Shown: in pieces, positions 1-8,059 of the stretch
Position numbering within the stretch: position 1 is the first letter of the stretch
Layout: each line of letters starts with the position of its first letter
Assembly: GCA_903644035.1 (NCBI GenBank)
Contig: CAHJXG010000524.1
Location: 1-14,118 of the forward strand
Length of the DNA: 14,118 nt
From: Rhodospirillales bacterium
GTDB taxonomy: Bacteria > Pseudomonadota > Alphaproteobacteria > Acetobacterales > Acetobacteraceae
Direction of reading: 5' to 3'
Notes under the pieces: generated by a model
Databases searched by the model: none
Told to the model about the DNA's origin: nothing
What the model saw: only the letters and a program-made list of their open reading frames with translations
Position numbers and translations under genes: made by a program

Positions 1-177
1 CCGTGGCGGCTCGACTTCGACCGCATGGAGGAGGACCTGTTCCTGATGCTGGCAGCGCCACCCCCGCCGCAGCGGCGCGCCCACCACCTCGGACACGTCG
101 CGATAGCGCCCGCTCGCCACCATCTCGGCGGCGAAGCGCTCCTGCTCAGGGCTCAGGGTCACGTCCGTCATGCCCAT
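1..177 (-). CDS. ParD-like type II antitoxin, N-terminal part (runs off window)
   Basis: The minus-strand frame is open from an ATG at 177 (second ATG at 171) to the window edge. It begins MTDVTLSPEQERFAAEMVAS and continues GRYRDVSEVVGAPLRRG. This fits the ParD/CopG-type antitoxin N-terminus: a short beta strand that binds DNA, then the family signature of Glu-Gln, a Ser-Gly-Arg-Tyr turn and Ser-Glu-Val-Val. Such proteins of about 80-90 residues neutralise a ParE/RelE toxin and repress their own operon. From about residue 40 the translation (WRCQHQEQ...) no longer looks like the family, so the gene may be frameshifted or truncated here. No clear ribosome binding site lies upstream and no toxin gene is visible, although one could lie left of position 1. 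The N-terminal match is fairly strong; whether the gene is intact is unknown. Confidence 0.5.
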   Translation of the reverse strand, partial: MGMTDVTLSPEQERFAAEMVASGRYRDVSEVVGAPLRRGWRCQHQEQVLLHAVEVEPPR

Positions 178-865
178 CACTATAAGCGAGAGCAGGCGTC
201 CGGAAAAGGAGAACGTCTCTCCTACGAGACGGCCAGGGAAAGAGCACCTTGAGGCTTGAGCGGACCGCAACCTGTCTTCAGAACGGCCAACGCGATCTGG
301 CGCCCTCCGCACGCGACGCGACCAGCAGCTTGGCCATGCTCTGGTTCAGGCCGTCCTGCTCGGCGACTCGCTCGATCGCGGGTCAATCGAACTGCACAGG
401 GTCCGTCGCCCGGTCCCGATGCCCCGCCGACTTCTCTGGAACGGACGCTTCCGCCTCGAGGAAGGGACGATGCCGCCTCGCTGACTGAGCTGACGGGATC
501 ACGGTCGAGCTGGACGGGGTCGCTGTCCGCAGCCGTTTCCGGCTGGGACACTGCGGCAGGCGCGGGCGCATCATCCCGGGTCAGGTCCAGGCTCGCTTCG
601 GCCTCGGGCTGACCGGCCGCTTGGTCCTGCGGCTCCGCAGCTCCGTCTTGGATTGATGGGGCAGCTTTCTCACCTCCTGCCTGTATCGGCTTGCGGCCCT
701 GCCCCTTGCGCCCAAGCGCCTAGCTGACAGGGTGCCAAGAGAAGTCCGTCTCTGCATAGCAATCTCCGTGTTTTGGGGTTTTCGCCTCAACCTCGGTGTT
801 CTGCTGAGATGGAGCCGCGTCTTTGCAGGCGTGCAGGCGAACGCCGCGCGGTCGACATGGTGTTG
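178..865. other. Gene-poor stretch with possible decayed minus-strand coding relic
   Basis: No frame here gives a convincing protein. On the minus strand, one frame from about 690 to 400 reads as an Ala/Pro/Glu/Asp-rich linker (for example AAPSIQDGAAEPQDQAAGQP). A second frame at about 290-385 reads AIERVAEQDGLNQSMAKLLV followed by ASRAEG, and a third continues RQIALAVLKTG. The pieces run in the same direction but in different frames with stops between them, as expected of a decayed gene. The family is not recognised. No promoter, terminator or RNA gene could be supported. Confidence 0.25.
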
Positions 866-2164
866 TCATGCCGATGGGGGCACTTCAGGACCAAACCACC
901 TGGAGAACCAGTTTTCGTCCGGGTCGATCTCGGTGGCGTCCTTTTCGACGTGACCATCTTTCATGATGAACGGGATATGCTGTCCCTGCCCCGTCAGGAG
1001 GCTGATGTCTGACAACGGGTCGCCGTCTATCGCAAGCAGGTCCGCAAACGCCCCCTCGGCGACGATGCCGAGCTGACCCGGCCTGCGAATGATTTCTGCG
1101 CCGATCACTGTGGCGCTGCGGATGATCTCGATCGGCGTCATCACCGCCGAGCGGATGAGGAATTCCTCGGACTGCGACTCCGGATCCTTCACCAAGTCAG
1201 TCCCGAACGCTATCTTCACACCTGCAGCATTTGCCAACTCGATCGAGCGGGTCCCGGCAGTCAGGATCGCATCCAGCCGGGCCAGGCCAGCGGCCGGATA
1301 GCCCTGCCTCTTCCCGTGTTTGGCGATGGAGCGGTAGGCTACCAGGTTGGGAACGAGATAGGCTCCGCGCAAAGCCATGAGCTTGGCCGTCTCCTCGTCG
1401 AGCAGATTGCCATGCTCAATCGTCCGCACGCCGAGCTCCACCAGCCGTTTGATGCCGCTAGCCGCGTAGACATGCGCCATCACGTAGGTCCCGGCGCGGG
1501 TCGCCTCGTCCACGACGGCCTGGATTTCGGCGTCAGAAAGCTGCATCTGCTCGAGGGATCCGGTCGGGCTGCCAACTCCGCCGGAGGCCACGATCTTGAT
1601 CTGGTCCGCACCCAGCCGAAGTTCGTCGCGAGCCGCCCTCAGAAACTCGTCGGGGCCGTCGGCAACGCGACCGAACCCGGCCGCCATGGCGCCGCAGCCG
1701 CACAGGTCGAAGAGGTCGTATTCCGAGCGAGGGTCGCCGTGGCCTCCCGTTTGGCTCAACGCCTTGCCGGACACGAACAGGCGGGGCCCCGGCACGATGC
1801 GTCTCGTAATGGCGTCTTTCAGGCCGGCATCGGTGCCCCCGGCATCGCGCACCGTGGTGAAGCCGCGCCGCAGCATCCGGTGGACACGCCGCGCGCCGAG
1901 TAGCGACATGGTCGAGGGCAGGCAGGGACTTGGACCTGACAGGTGAGGCGAGCAATGGACATGGCAGTCGATCAGCCCGGGAATGACGACGCGTCCCTTG
2001 AGGTCGATCGTCTTGCTGGCCGTGCCTACTGTGCTCCCTTTGCCAATCTCGGCGATCCGTCCGGCTTTTATACGGATTGAATAGCCGGACTTGAGTATTC
2101 CCTCGTTGACATCGAGGTAGTCTAGGTTCGTCAGCAGCGTCTCGTCGGCATACGTTTGTTCCAA
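866..2164 (-). CDS. Metal-dependent amidohydrolase (Xaa-Pro/Xaa-Arg dipeptidase-like)
   Basis: This 432-residue cytoplasmic protein has the full amidohydrolase pattern: an N-terminal beta-sandwich strand region (about 8-60), then the TIM barrel with His68-x-His70 in IDCHVHC, Lys190 in QIKIVASGG (likely the carboxylated metal-bridging lysine), His231, His251 (TIEHGN) and Asp323 (FGTDL). The sandwich closes at the C-terminus (ADLLAIDGDPL). These residues indicate a binuclear metal hydrolase of the imidazolonepropionase/prolidase-like branch, whose known members cleave the amide bond of N-acyl amino acids or dipeptides. The start is TTG at 2164, because a strong AGGAGGT (2170-2176) lies 5 bases upstream; the nearby ATG is out of frame. 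The gene lies downstream of the GntR gene but has its own predicted promoter and operator at 2220-2258. The substrate is not predictable; an amide or dipeptide is inferred. Confidence 0.88.
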   Translation of the reverse strand: MEQTYADETLLTNLDYLDVNEGILKSGYSIRIKAGRIAEIGKGSTVGTASKTIDLKGRVVIPGLIDCHVHCSPHLSGPSPCLPSTMSLLGARRVHRMLRRGFTTVRDAGGTDAGLKDAITRRIVPGPRLFVSGKALSQTGGHGDPRSEYDLFDLCGCGAMAAGFGRVADGPDEFLRAARDELRLGADQIKIVASGGVGSPTGSLEQMQLSDAEIQAVVDEATRAGTYVMAHVYAASGIKRLVELGVRTIEHGNLLDEETAKLMALRGAYLVPNLVAYRSIAKHGKRQGYPAAGLARLDAILTAGTRSIELANAAGVKIAFGTDLVKDPESQSEEFLIRSAVMTPIEIIRSATVIGAEIIRRPGQLGIVAEGAFADLLAIDGDPLSDISLLTGQGQHIPFIMKDGHVEKDATEIDPDENWFSRWFGPEVPPSA

Positions 2165-2219
2165 GCAAGACCTCCTGCGACGATACCAATCTGGCGCCCC
2201 AGGACTGCCTGCAGCGATT

Positions 2220-2258
2220 AACGATTATCAGTAAATTGTGAAGCGGCGATGGTGTCAA
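2220..2258 (-). promoter_or_regulatory. Predicted promoter and GntR operator of the amidohydrolase gene
   Basis: Read on the minus strand, a perfect -35 TTGACA (2253-2258) is followed after 17 bases by TTTACT (2230-2235). The sequence 2220-2232 (AACGATTATCAGT) matches 11 of 13 bases of the palindrome ACTGATTATCAGT found before the aminotransferase and transporter genes. It overlaps the -10 and start point, a position suited to repression. The transcript leader would be about 55-60 bases. That the local GntR protein is the binder is inferred from proximity and repetition. Confidence 0.6.
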
Positions 2259-2268
2259 TCTCCAGCAA

Positions 2269-3024
2269 TCATAGGCTGGACGGTTTCGCCTCGACCGATG
2301 TCCCGCCATGCAGACGCTCGATCCGCTCGACGAGCAGTCGTCCTGTCTCGCGGATATGCCGACGCAACAGGGCGGTCGCCTTCCTACGGTCGCCGTCGCG
2401 GCAGGCCGCCAATATCAGCCGGTGCTCCCGTTGAGATTGCGCGAGATGGCCGGTCTCCTGCCAGGTGAGGCGGAGATAACGTTCGAAGTTCAGGCGCAGC
2501 GTTTCGATGAGCGCCAGCGTTCGCTCCCGCCGTGCCGGGCCATAGAGGAGCCGGTGGAAGGAGGCGTTGAGACTGATCACCTCGTCGACCGTTCCGTCGG
2601 CATCGAGCCGCAGCAGCACGGCATCTGCGGCGTCCAAGGTGGATTTGTCGAGGTTCGGCAGTGCCCATTCGAGCGCCTGGACTTCGAGCAGGCTCCGCAG
2701 CTCGGTGATTTCCCAAGCCTCTGTTCCTGAGAGCGGCGCTACGGTGGCCCCGCGTCGCGGTTCGGAGTGCAGCAGGCCGTCGGCCTCCAGCAACTTGAAC
2801 GCCTCGCGGGCCGTGTTCTGGCTAACGCCGAATCGGTTTGCCACTGCGTCTTGCCGCATCCGCTCACCGGCCGGGATCGACCCGCGCAGGATTTCGCCGC
2901 GCAGCCGGGCCGCGATCGCGGCCGGTGCGGCCTGGCCCGCCGCATCTGCCTGATCGAGCACGTTGTATGCCACTGCTGTTGCCGATCCCATCTGCGACCG
3001 TGCCCTCGTCCCGTCTGTAATCAT
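2269..3024 (-). CDS. GntR-family transcriptional regulator, FCD (FadR) subfamily
   Basis: This protein has 251 residues. A winged helix-turn-helix spans about 34-98, with the family signature RGSIPAGERM, QNTAREAFKLLEADGLL and a wing ending RRGATVAPL. An all-helical FCD ligand domain spans about 105-235. The FCD metal/ligand residues are present as Asn153-x3-His157, His201 and His223, so a carboxylate ligand bound through a metal is likely, as in the family generally. The start at ATG 3024 has a weak ribosome site; the ATG at 2991 (MGSATAV) is a plausible shorter start that keeps both domains. The gene is divergent from the aminotransferase and shares a spacer with a perfect palindromic site at 3123-3135, so it probably controls that gene, perhaps itself, and through further copies of the site the amidohydrolase and transporter. 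Most such proteins are repressors released by a pathway intermediate. Confidence 0.92.
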   Translation of the reverse strand: MITDGTRARSQMGSATAVAYNVLDQADAAGQAAPAAIAARLRGEILRGSIPAGERMRQDAVANRFGVSQNTAREAFKLLEADGLLHSEPRRGATVAPLSGTEAWEITELRSLLEVQALEWALPNLDKSTLDAADAVLLRLDADGTVDEVISLNASFHRLLYGPARRERTLALIETLRLNFERYLRLTWQETGHLAQSQREHRLILAACRDGDRRKATALLRRHIRETGRLLVERIERLHGGTSVEAKPSSL

Positions 3025-3067
3025 GTTGCCAGCTTACCGCATCAGGACGTCGCGGACTGGTGGCCGC

Positions 3068-3080
3068 TGTCCAGTGGACA
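3068..3080. promoter_or_regulatory. Perfect 13-bp palindrome TGTCCAGTGGACA
   Basis: This perfect inverted repeat (TGTCCA-G-TGGACA) lies in the spacer between the GntR start and the aminotransferase promoter. A related palindrome, CTCCAGTGGAG, occurs at 3200-3210 just before the aminotransferase start codon; both share the core TCCAGTGGA. It differs from the ACTGATTATCAGT motif, so it could be a second regulator site or chance. Confidence 0.3.
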
Positions 3081-3103
3081 TGACAGCGGAAACTTTCAAT
3101 GGC

Positions 3104-3135
3104 TTGACAACGATCCTTATTCACTGATTATCAGT
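3104..3135 (+). promoter_or_regulatory. Predicted aminotransferase promoter overlapping perfect GntR operator
   Basis: A consensus -35 TTGACA at 3104-3109 is followed after 16 bases by GATTAT (3126-3131). This -10 lies inside the perfect palindrome ACTGAT-T-ATCAGT (3123-3135). A protein on this site would block RNA polymerase. The same 13-mer is identical at 4599-4611 and nearly so at 2220-2232. Because it lies in the divergent spacer it may also affect the GntR gene itself. Confidence 0.65.
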
Positions 3136-3218
3136 AAAATGGGTAGCACAGATGCCTCGATCGTCGCACAGGGCAACATCGGCTTCGCCTCAGGCCTGTC
3201 TCCAGTGGAGTTGAAGTT

Positions 3219-4482
3219 TTGCCCGTTCCCGTGTCTCCCCTCTCCGCCGCGCCACGCCGCCTCGATCGGCTGCAGCTTCCGGAACGCCAGCCGATCATAG
3301 GGACAAGCGCGCGGCAAGCCGATCTCACGTTGCTGGCGGCCGCCCCGGCCGGTCATCTCGACACCACGCACTTCGACACGCGACGTTTCCCGCCGCCACC
3401 GTGGGCTCTCGGTGCTTTCGTGGCAGCCTCCGAGGACGGAGCGTTGGCCTACACGGGCTATCGGGGGGGACAAGTCGGTCCTGGGCGCGTTGGCCGGGTC
3501 AGTCGGCGATCTCCTGGGAATCCAGCTGGACCCCGAACGCAACATCCTGCTCACCCCGGGGACCCAGGCGGGATTGTTCACCGCACTATCCGCCCTCGTG
3601 GAGAGCGGGAACCGGGTCGCGCTCATGGACCCCGACTATCTTTTCACGGCGAGGATCGTCCGCTTCCTGGGCGGCGAGATCGGCCATGTGCTGATCCGCT
3701 CGTACGAAGGCGATCCGTCGCCCGATCTCGAGATCCTGGAGGCGGAGTTCGCGGAGAAGGGCGCGCGCGTGCTTGTCTTTTCGCATCCCAACAATCCGAC
3801 GGGCGCCGTCTACTCGGCAGAGGTGATCGCCCGAATGGCGGCGCTCGTGGAGAAGCATGGGGTAACCGTGCTGGTGGACGAATTGTACTCCCGTCTAATC
3901 TACGAAGGCCCGGCCTTCACCCATTTCGCCGCGCAACCGGGCATGGCCGAACGGACTGTGACACTGCTAGGCCCGAGCAAGACGGAGTCACTGAGCGGCT
4001 ATCGTCTCGGGGTGGTGGTGGCACCGCCCGAACTCGCGGCCCGGATCGAGGACGTGCTGTCGATCACCTCGCTCCGCGCGCCCGCCTACGCACAACATGT
4101 GCTGCTGCCATGGCTGCGCGATGATCATGGATGGCTGCGGCAACGCATCTAGGCTTTCCGCGGCTTGAGGGAACAAACCTTGTCCAGTCTCCTTCGGCTT
4201 CCCTGGTTGAGGCTGCAGCGGCAGCGCGGGACCGCCTATGCCTGGGTCGACGTTTCCGCACTCAGGTTGCCGGGGCCAACCGTCTCCGATGCATTGTTGC
4301 GGGAAGCTTCGGTCCTGGTCAGCCCGGGTTACCAGTTCGGGCCCGCTTCGGACGGCCATTTCCGCCTCTGCTACGCGCGGGACGAAGTGGAGTGGGCCGA
4401 TGCGTTGCAGCGGATGGTCACCGTTCTCGATCGTCTCGCGTCGCGACAGGGGCTGAGCGGCTCCGGCGTGCCGGGCCGATAG
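3219..4482 (+). pseudogene. Class I/II PLP aminotransferase, broken by frameshift and in-frame stop
   Basis: The reconstructed product is about 420 residues, normal for fold-type I aminotransferases. It starts at TTG 3219, with GGAG 8 bases upstream, and reads DTTHFDTRRFPPPPWALGAF, then AYTGYRG. At the G7 run 3463-3469 the frame shifts; removing one G continues DKSVLGALAG. The rest has the family landmarks: HPNNPTG, Asp (codon 3877-3879) in VDELYSR, the PLP lysine (codon 3979-3981, about residue 254) in GPSKTESLSGYRLG, and the substrate-carboxylate Arg in HFRLCYA. A TAG at 4150-4152 then interrupts the same frame, which resumes as AFRGLREQTL and runs to 4482. The catalytic core is otherwise intact, so inactivation is recent or the lesions are sequencing errors. 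It sits directly behind the GntR operator, so it was probably part of the regulon, moving an amino group to or from the pathway compound. Confidence 0.8.
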
Positions 4483-4598
4483 GCAGCGCCTCGTGGCGCC
4501 AAAGCTAGGGCGGGCGCCGGGCGTTCCCTCCGGCCGCCATACGGGACGTGACGCAACCCGCCTGCATAAGCGAGAGATGGAACCAACCTGCGTTTATG

Positions 4599-4611
4599 AC
4601 TGATTATCAGT
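4599..4611. promoter_or_regulatory. Predicted GntR operator before the MFS transporter gene
   Basis: This is an exact copy of the 13-bp palindrome ACTGATTATCAGT, 58 bases before the transporter start codon and in the first spacer after the aminotransferase. GATTAT within it could serve as a -10, but no good -35 is visible at the right distance. Its placement before the transporter/hydrolase/HAD genes suggests that they are co-induced with the aminotransferase and amidohydrolase. Confidence 0.6.
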
Positions 4612-4669
4612 AGATGTTTTGGGATACCCGATTAATGCGGTCCGTTTACCCCAGCGTGAGGTCATAACC

Positions 4670-5965
4670 ATGACGACCCCAACCCCCCCAGGCCCCGTTG
4701 CCAATGCCGGCGTGCGTACTGTCGTCGCCGTGGCGATCGGGAACATGATGGAATGGTATGATTTCGCGCTGACCGCCACGCTTGCCCAATACTTGGCGCC
4801 AGTCTTTTTCCCGCGAAGCACTCCCATTTCCGGCTTTCTCAACGTGCTTGTCGTGTTCGGCATCGCCTTCGTCTTCCGGCCGCTCGGCGGCTGGCTCCTC
4901 GGGCCGCTGGGTGACAGGAAGGGCCGCATGTTCGCGCTGGTTTTGGCTTTCGGCATGATGGCCGCCGCCACGGCGTGCATTGGACTCATGCCGGCTGAGG
5001 GAACCATCGGCGCCGCCGCCCCCGTCCTGCTCGTGCTGGCGCGCATCATACAGGGCGTGTCGGCGGGCGGCGAGGCCGGCCTGTCGGTCACCTATCTCGT
5101 GGAGCAGGCGCCGCCGCACAGGCGTGCCTTCTTCACGAGCTTCCAGCAGGCGTCGAGCATCGGCGGCTTCCTTTTCGCGACGCTCACGGTTTGGCTACTG
5201 ACGACCGCCCTCGGTTCGGACGGGATGGCTGCCTGGGGCTGGCGCGTGCCGTTCCTGCTCGCTGTCCCGTTTGGGCTGATCGGCCTCTACATCCGGGCCA
5301 AGCTGCACGAGACGCCGGACTTCACGGCGCTGGCGCAGGCTGGCCAGATCACGACGACGCCCATCCGCACCGCGTTCCAGGTGAACGGACGCATGATCCT
5401 GCGGGTGGCGGCGCTTTCCGCATTCCAGAACGTTGGCTACTACACCGCATACGCCTATTTCCCGGGTCATATGGCGCGCCTCGGCTTCGCGCCCGGCGCG
5501 GTAACGCTGGCGTCCACGCTGGTGCTGCTGCTGGCGATGGTGATGGTCCCCGCGTTCGGCTTCCTGTCCGACATCGTCGGGCGCAGGCCCGTGCTGGCGA
5601 CGGCGAGCGGCGCCGCCCTGCTTCTCACCATCCCGCTCTTCGCGCTGATGGGCAGCCTCGGTTTTGCGGGCGTGGTCGCCTGCCAGCTCGTGCTGGCGTT
5701 CACGGTCGCGGCCTACAACTCGACCACGGGGACCACCTACGCCGAAGGCATGGATGCCCAGACGCGCGCTGGCGCGGTCTCGATCGGCTACAGCATCGGC
5801 ACGGTCATCTTCGCCGCACCGACCCTATACGTCATGACCCTGATCAACACGACCGTCACGGCCAGCTGGGCGCCCGGCCTCTACATGGCGGTGGCCGCAT
5901 TGATCAGCCTGGTCACCGTTCTGACGATGCCGAAGGCGAGGGCGATGGAGCCGGCGGCGGCATGA
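4670..5965 (+). CDS. MFS transporter, metabolite:H+ symporter (MHS) type
   Basis: This inner-membrane protein has 431 residues and about 12 hydrophobic segments. Its N-terminus IGNMMEWYDFALTATLAQYL and the loop 2-3 motif GPLGDRKGR are typical of the MHS branch (ProP, KgtP, ShiA-like), which imports organic acids, betaines or amino-acid-like solutes with protons. A second motif-A-like loop, GFLSDIVGRRP, lies between the halves. The start chosen is ATG 4670, with GAGGT at 4658-4662; an in-frame TTG at 4619 would add 17 residues but lacks such a site. It is preceded by the GntR operator and overlaps the next gene by ATGA, so it probably imports the compound that the cluster degrades. The exact substrate is not predictable. 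Confidence 0.9.
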   Translation: MTTPTPPGPVANAGVRTVVAVAIGNMMEWYDFALTATLAQYLAPVFFPRSTPISGFLNVLVVFGIAFVFRPLGGWLLGPLGDRKGRMFALVLAFGMMAAATACIGLMPAEGTIGAAAPVLLVLARIIQGVSAGGEAGLSVTYLVEQAPPHRRAFFTSFQQASSIGGFLFATLTVWLLTTALGSDGMAAWGWRVPFLLAVPFGLIGLYIRAKLHETPDFTALAQAGQITTTPIRTAFQVNGRMILRVAALSAFQNVGYYTAYAYFPGHMARLGFAPGAVTLASTLVLLLAMVMVPAFGFLSDIVGRRPVLATASGAALLLTIPLFALMGSLGFAGVVACQLVLAFTVAAYNSTTGTTYAEGMDAQTRAGAVSIGYSIGTVIFAAPTLYVMTLINTTVTASWAPGLYMAVAALISLVTVLTMPKARAMEPAAA

Positions 5966-7263
5966 GCGGCATCCGCAGTCGGTCCCTGCAAGTCGCGGCG
6001 GTTGCGGCGTGCCCGTTTCCGCCCGTCACCGAACCGGAGCAACTCGGCCTGTGCGGCGAACGTCTCGGCCGTATCGACCGATGGCTCGGCGCACTCGTCA
6101 GCGGCGGGAAGCTGGCCGGCGCGAGCGTCTCGATCATCAGGCACGGGCGTCTCGCGTATGCCGGGCTCGCCGGCATGGCCGACATCGCGCGGGGCACGCC
6201 CATGGCGGTGGACACGCTGGTGCGTATCAAGTCGATGACGAAGCCGCTGACGTCCGTCGCCGTCCTCATGCTCTACGAGGAGGGCCGCTTCCAACTCGAT
6301 GACCCCGTCAGTCGTTTCCTTCCGTGTTTCGCGAACCAGCGCGTGGCGACCGGCGGCTGCGCCGGCAGGATCGAGACAGTTCCGGCGACGCGCGACATCA
6401 CGGTCCGCGACCTGCTGACGCACACGGCCGGGCTGACGTACGGCTTCATCGGCAAGACGCCCGTGGACGCTATGTATCGATCCCATGGGGTGGACTTCCA
6501 GCTCGATTCCCCTCTGCGTGACGGGCCGCCGACGGCCAGCCTTGCCGAGATGGTGGAGCGCGCAGCCGCCATGCCGTTGTTGGTGCAGCCCGGGTCACGG
6601 TGGAACTACTCGATCGGTGCCGATGTGCTGGGCCGCTTGATCGAGATCGTATCCGGCCAGAACCTCCCAAGCTTCATGGCGGAGCGGATGACCGGGCCGC
6701 TGCGGATGGATGACACGGCATTCACTGTTCCAGCGTCGAAGCTGCCGCGTTTCGCCGCCCACTACGCGCCCGGACTGCCAGAGCCAAAGCTTCTCGATGA
6801 TTCCATGACCAGCCGCTTCGCCGCGGTCCCCACATTGCACTCCGGCGGGGGCGGCCTGGTGTCGACGGCACCCGACTACCTGCGCTTCTGCCAGATGCTG
6901 CTCAACGGCGGCGAGCTGGAGGGGGTGCGCCTGCTCGGCCGCAAGACCGTGCAGGCGATGACCGCCAATCACCTCGATGGTGACATCGCGACGGTGGGAA
7001 CGCCGTTCCAGGGCGACGCATTTGCCGGCTTCGGGTTCGGTCTCGGCGTATCGGTCATGACCGACCCTACGCGGGCTCAAATCCTTGGGTCGCCGGGCGA
7101 GTATGGGTGGATCGGCTCCGCCAGCACCGCCTTTTGGATCGACCCGTCGGAAGATCTGGCCGTCGTATTCTTGGCCCAGCTCACGCCCGATTGGATTCAT
7201 CCCCTTCGGAGGGAGCTTCGGGTGCTCGTCTATCAGGCCCTGACCGACACCGGACGGTCCTGA
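5962..7263 (+). CDS. Serine hydrolase, class C beta-lactamase/esterase family
   Basis: This protein has 433 residues. It carries the serine-acylation motif Ser91-Met-Thr-Lys94 (IKSMTKPLTS), the second motif Tyr216-Ser-Ile (WNYSIGADVLG) and, in place of the Lys-Thr-Gly box, GWIGS at 382-386. That third motif resembles EstB-type esterases and other beta-lactamase-fold hydrolases rather than true AmpC enzymes, so ester, lactone or amide hydrolysis is more likely than antibiotic resistance. The N-terminus has no clear signal peptide, suggesting a cytoplasmic enzyme. Its ATG at 5962 overlaps the transporter stop as ATGA, implying translational coupling. A job on the imported substrate is inferred from context. 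Confidence 0.88.
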   Translation: MSGIRSRSLQVAAVAACPFPPVTEPEQLGLCGERLGRIDRWLGALVSGGKLAGASVSIIRHGRLAYAGLAGMADIARGTPMAVDTLVRIKSMTKPLTSVAVLMLYEEGRFQLDDPVSRFLPCFANQRVATGGCAGRIETVPATRDITVRDLLTHTAGLTYGFIGKTPVDAMYRSHGVDFQLDSPLRDGPPTASLAEMVERAAAMPLLVQPGSRWNYSIGADVLGRLIEIVSGQNLPSFMAERMTGPLRMDDTAFTVPASKLPRFAAHYAPGLPEPKLLDDSMTSRFAAVPTLHSGGGGLVSTAPDYLRFCQMLLNGGELEGVRLLGRKTVQAMTANHLDGDIATVGTPFQGDAFAGFGFGLGVSVMTDPTRAQILGSPGEYGWIGSASTAFWIDPSEDLAVVFLAQLTPDWIHPLRRELRVLVYQALTDTGRS

Positions 7264-7321
7264 CGGCGCCACGCGCCCTGGCAAATCCAACCCCAAGGAC
7301 ACCACAAGGCGGGATAACGAC

Positions 7322-8059
7322 ATGAAACTGACACTCTCAAACTTCGACGCGGTCACCTTCGACGTCTACGGCACCTTGATCGACTGGGAACCGGCCATTA
7401 CCGCCTTTCTTACCGGGTGGGCCCGGCGCAACGGCCTGACGACCCCCGGCGACGAATTGCTGATGGCATTCGACCGCGCGCGCACGGTGATCCAGACCGA
7501 GCGGCCCGCCCATCTCTACCCCGACATCCTACGGCGTTGCTTCGACCGGATATGCTCCGAACATGGCATTGAACCGGACGGCCCCACCCGCGAAGCTTTC
7601 GCTGCCAGCCCCAAGACTTGGCCCGCCTACCCCGACAGCCATGAGGGCTTGGTGGCCCTGCAGGCGCAAGCCAGGATCGGTGCTCTGAGCAACATTGACA
7701 ATGCGTCCCTGCAGGCATCTTCGGATATCCTCGGCATCACCTTTGACCTCCTCGTGACGGCCGAGCGCGTTGGAGCCTACAAGCCGGACATGTCGCACTT
7801 CGACACCGCGCTGGCAGACCTTGGAACCCAGGGGATCCCGCGCGAGCGCATCCTCCATGTCGGGCAAAGCCTCCGGGCGGACGTGGTGCCGGCAAACCTT
7901 CTTGGACTCGCCTCCGTCTGGGTGCACCGTCCGGGCCGGGTCATGGGCTTGTCCGGTGCGCCAAGCGCGAGGCCGGACCTGACGGTGTCGAGCCTTGCAG
8001 AACTCGTCGCTGCAATCATTCCGGATAGCGTCGGAGACCGAGCGACATCGGCTGCCTGA
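7322..8059 (+). CDS. HAD-superfamily hydrolase, haloacid dehalogenase type II-like
   Basis: This protein has 245 residues. It shows HAD motif I FDVYGTLIDW with nucleophile Asp14, motif II Ser123-Asn124 (ALSNID), motif III Lys154 (AYKPD) and motif IV around Asp187 (HVGQSLRADVVPA). The cap inserted after motif I is helical, as in subclass I enzymes such as L-2-haloacid dehalogenases. The motif IV region lacks the Ser-x-Asn-x-x-Asp pattern of characterised L-2-haloacid dehalogenases, so dehalogenation is uncertain and a phosphatase or other role is possible. It starts 58 bases after the serine hydrolase, with AAGGCGGG upstream as a modest ribosome site, and probably shares its transcript. Family is certain; reaction is not. 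Confidence 0.85.
   Translation: MKLTLSNFDAVTFDVYGTLIDWEPAITAFLTGWARRNGLTTPGDELLMAFDRARTVIQTERPAHLYPDILRRCFDRICSEHGIEPDGPTREAFAASPKTWPAYPDSHEGLVALQAQARIGALSNIDNASLQASSDILGITFDLLVTAERVGAYKPDMSHFDTALADLGTQGIPRERILHVGQSLRADVVPANLLGLASVWVHRPGRVMGLSGAPSARPDLTVSSLAELVAAIIPDSVGDRATSAA

Noticed and set aside
3139..3300. Short open frame just after the operator, as a possible leader peptide
   Set aside because: No ribosome site and no attenuator-like codon run or hairpins; it overlaps the aminotransferase start in another frame.
4619..4669. TTG start for the transporter
   Set aside because: It would start just after the operator without a ribosome site; ATG 4670 has GAGGT upstream.
5191..5961. Open frame extending the serine hydrolase upstream by 257 residues
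   Set aside because: It lies within the transporter gene in another frame and reads as low-complexity Arg/Gly/Ala; the ATGA overlap and domain start support 5962.
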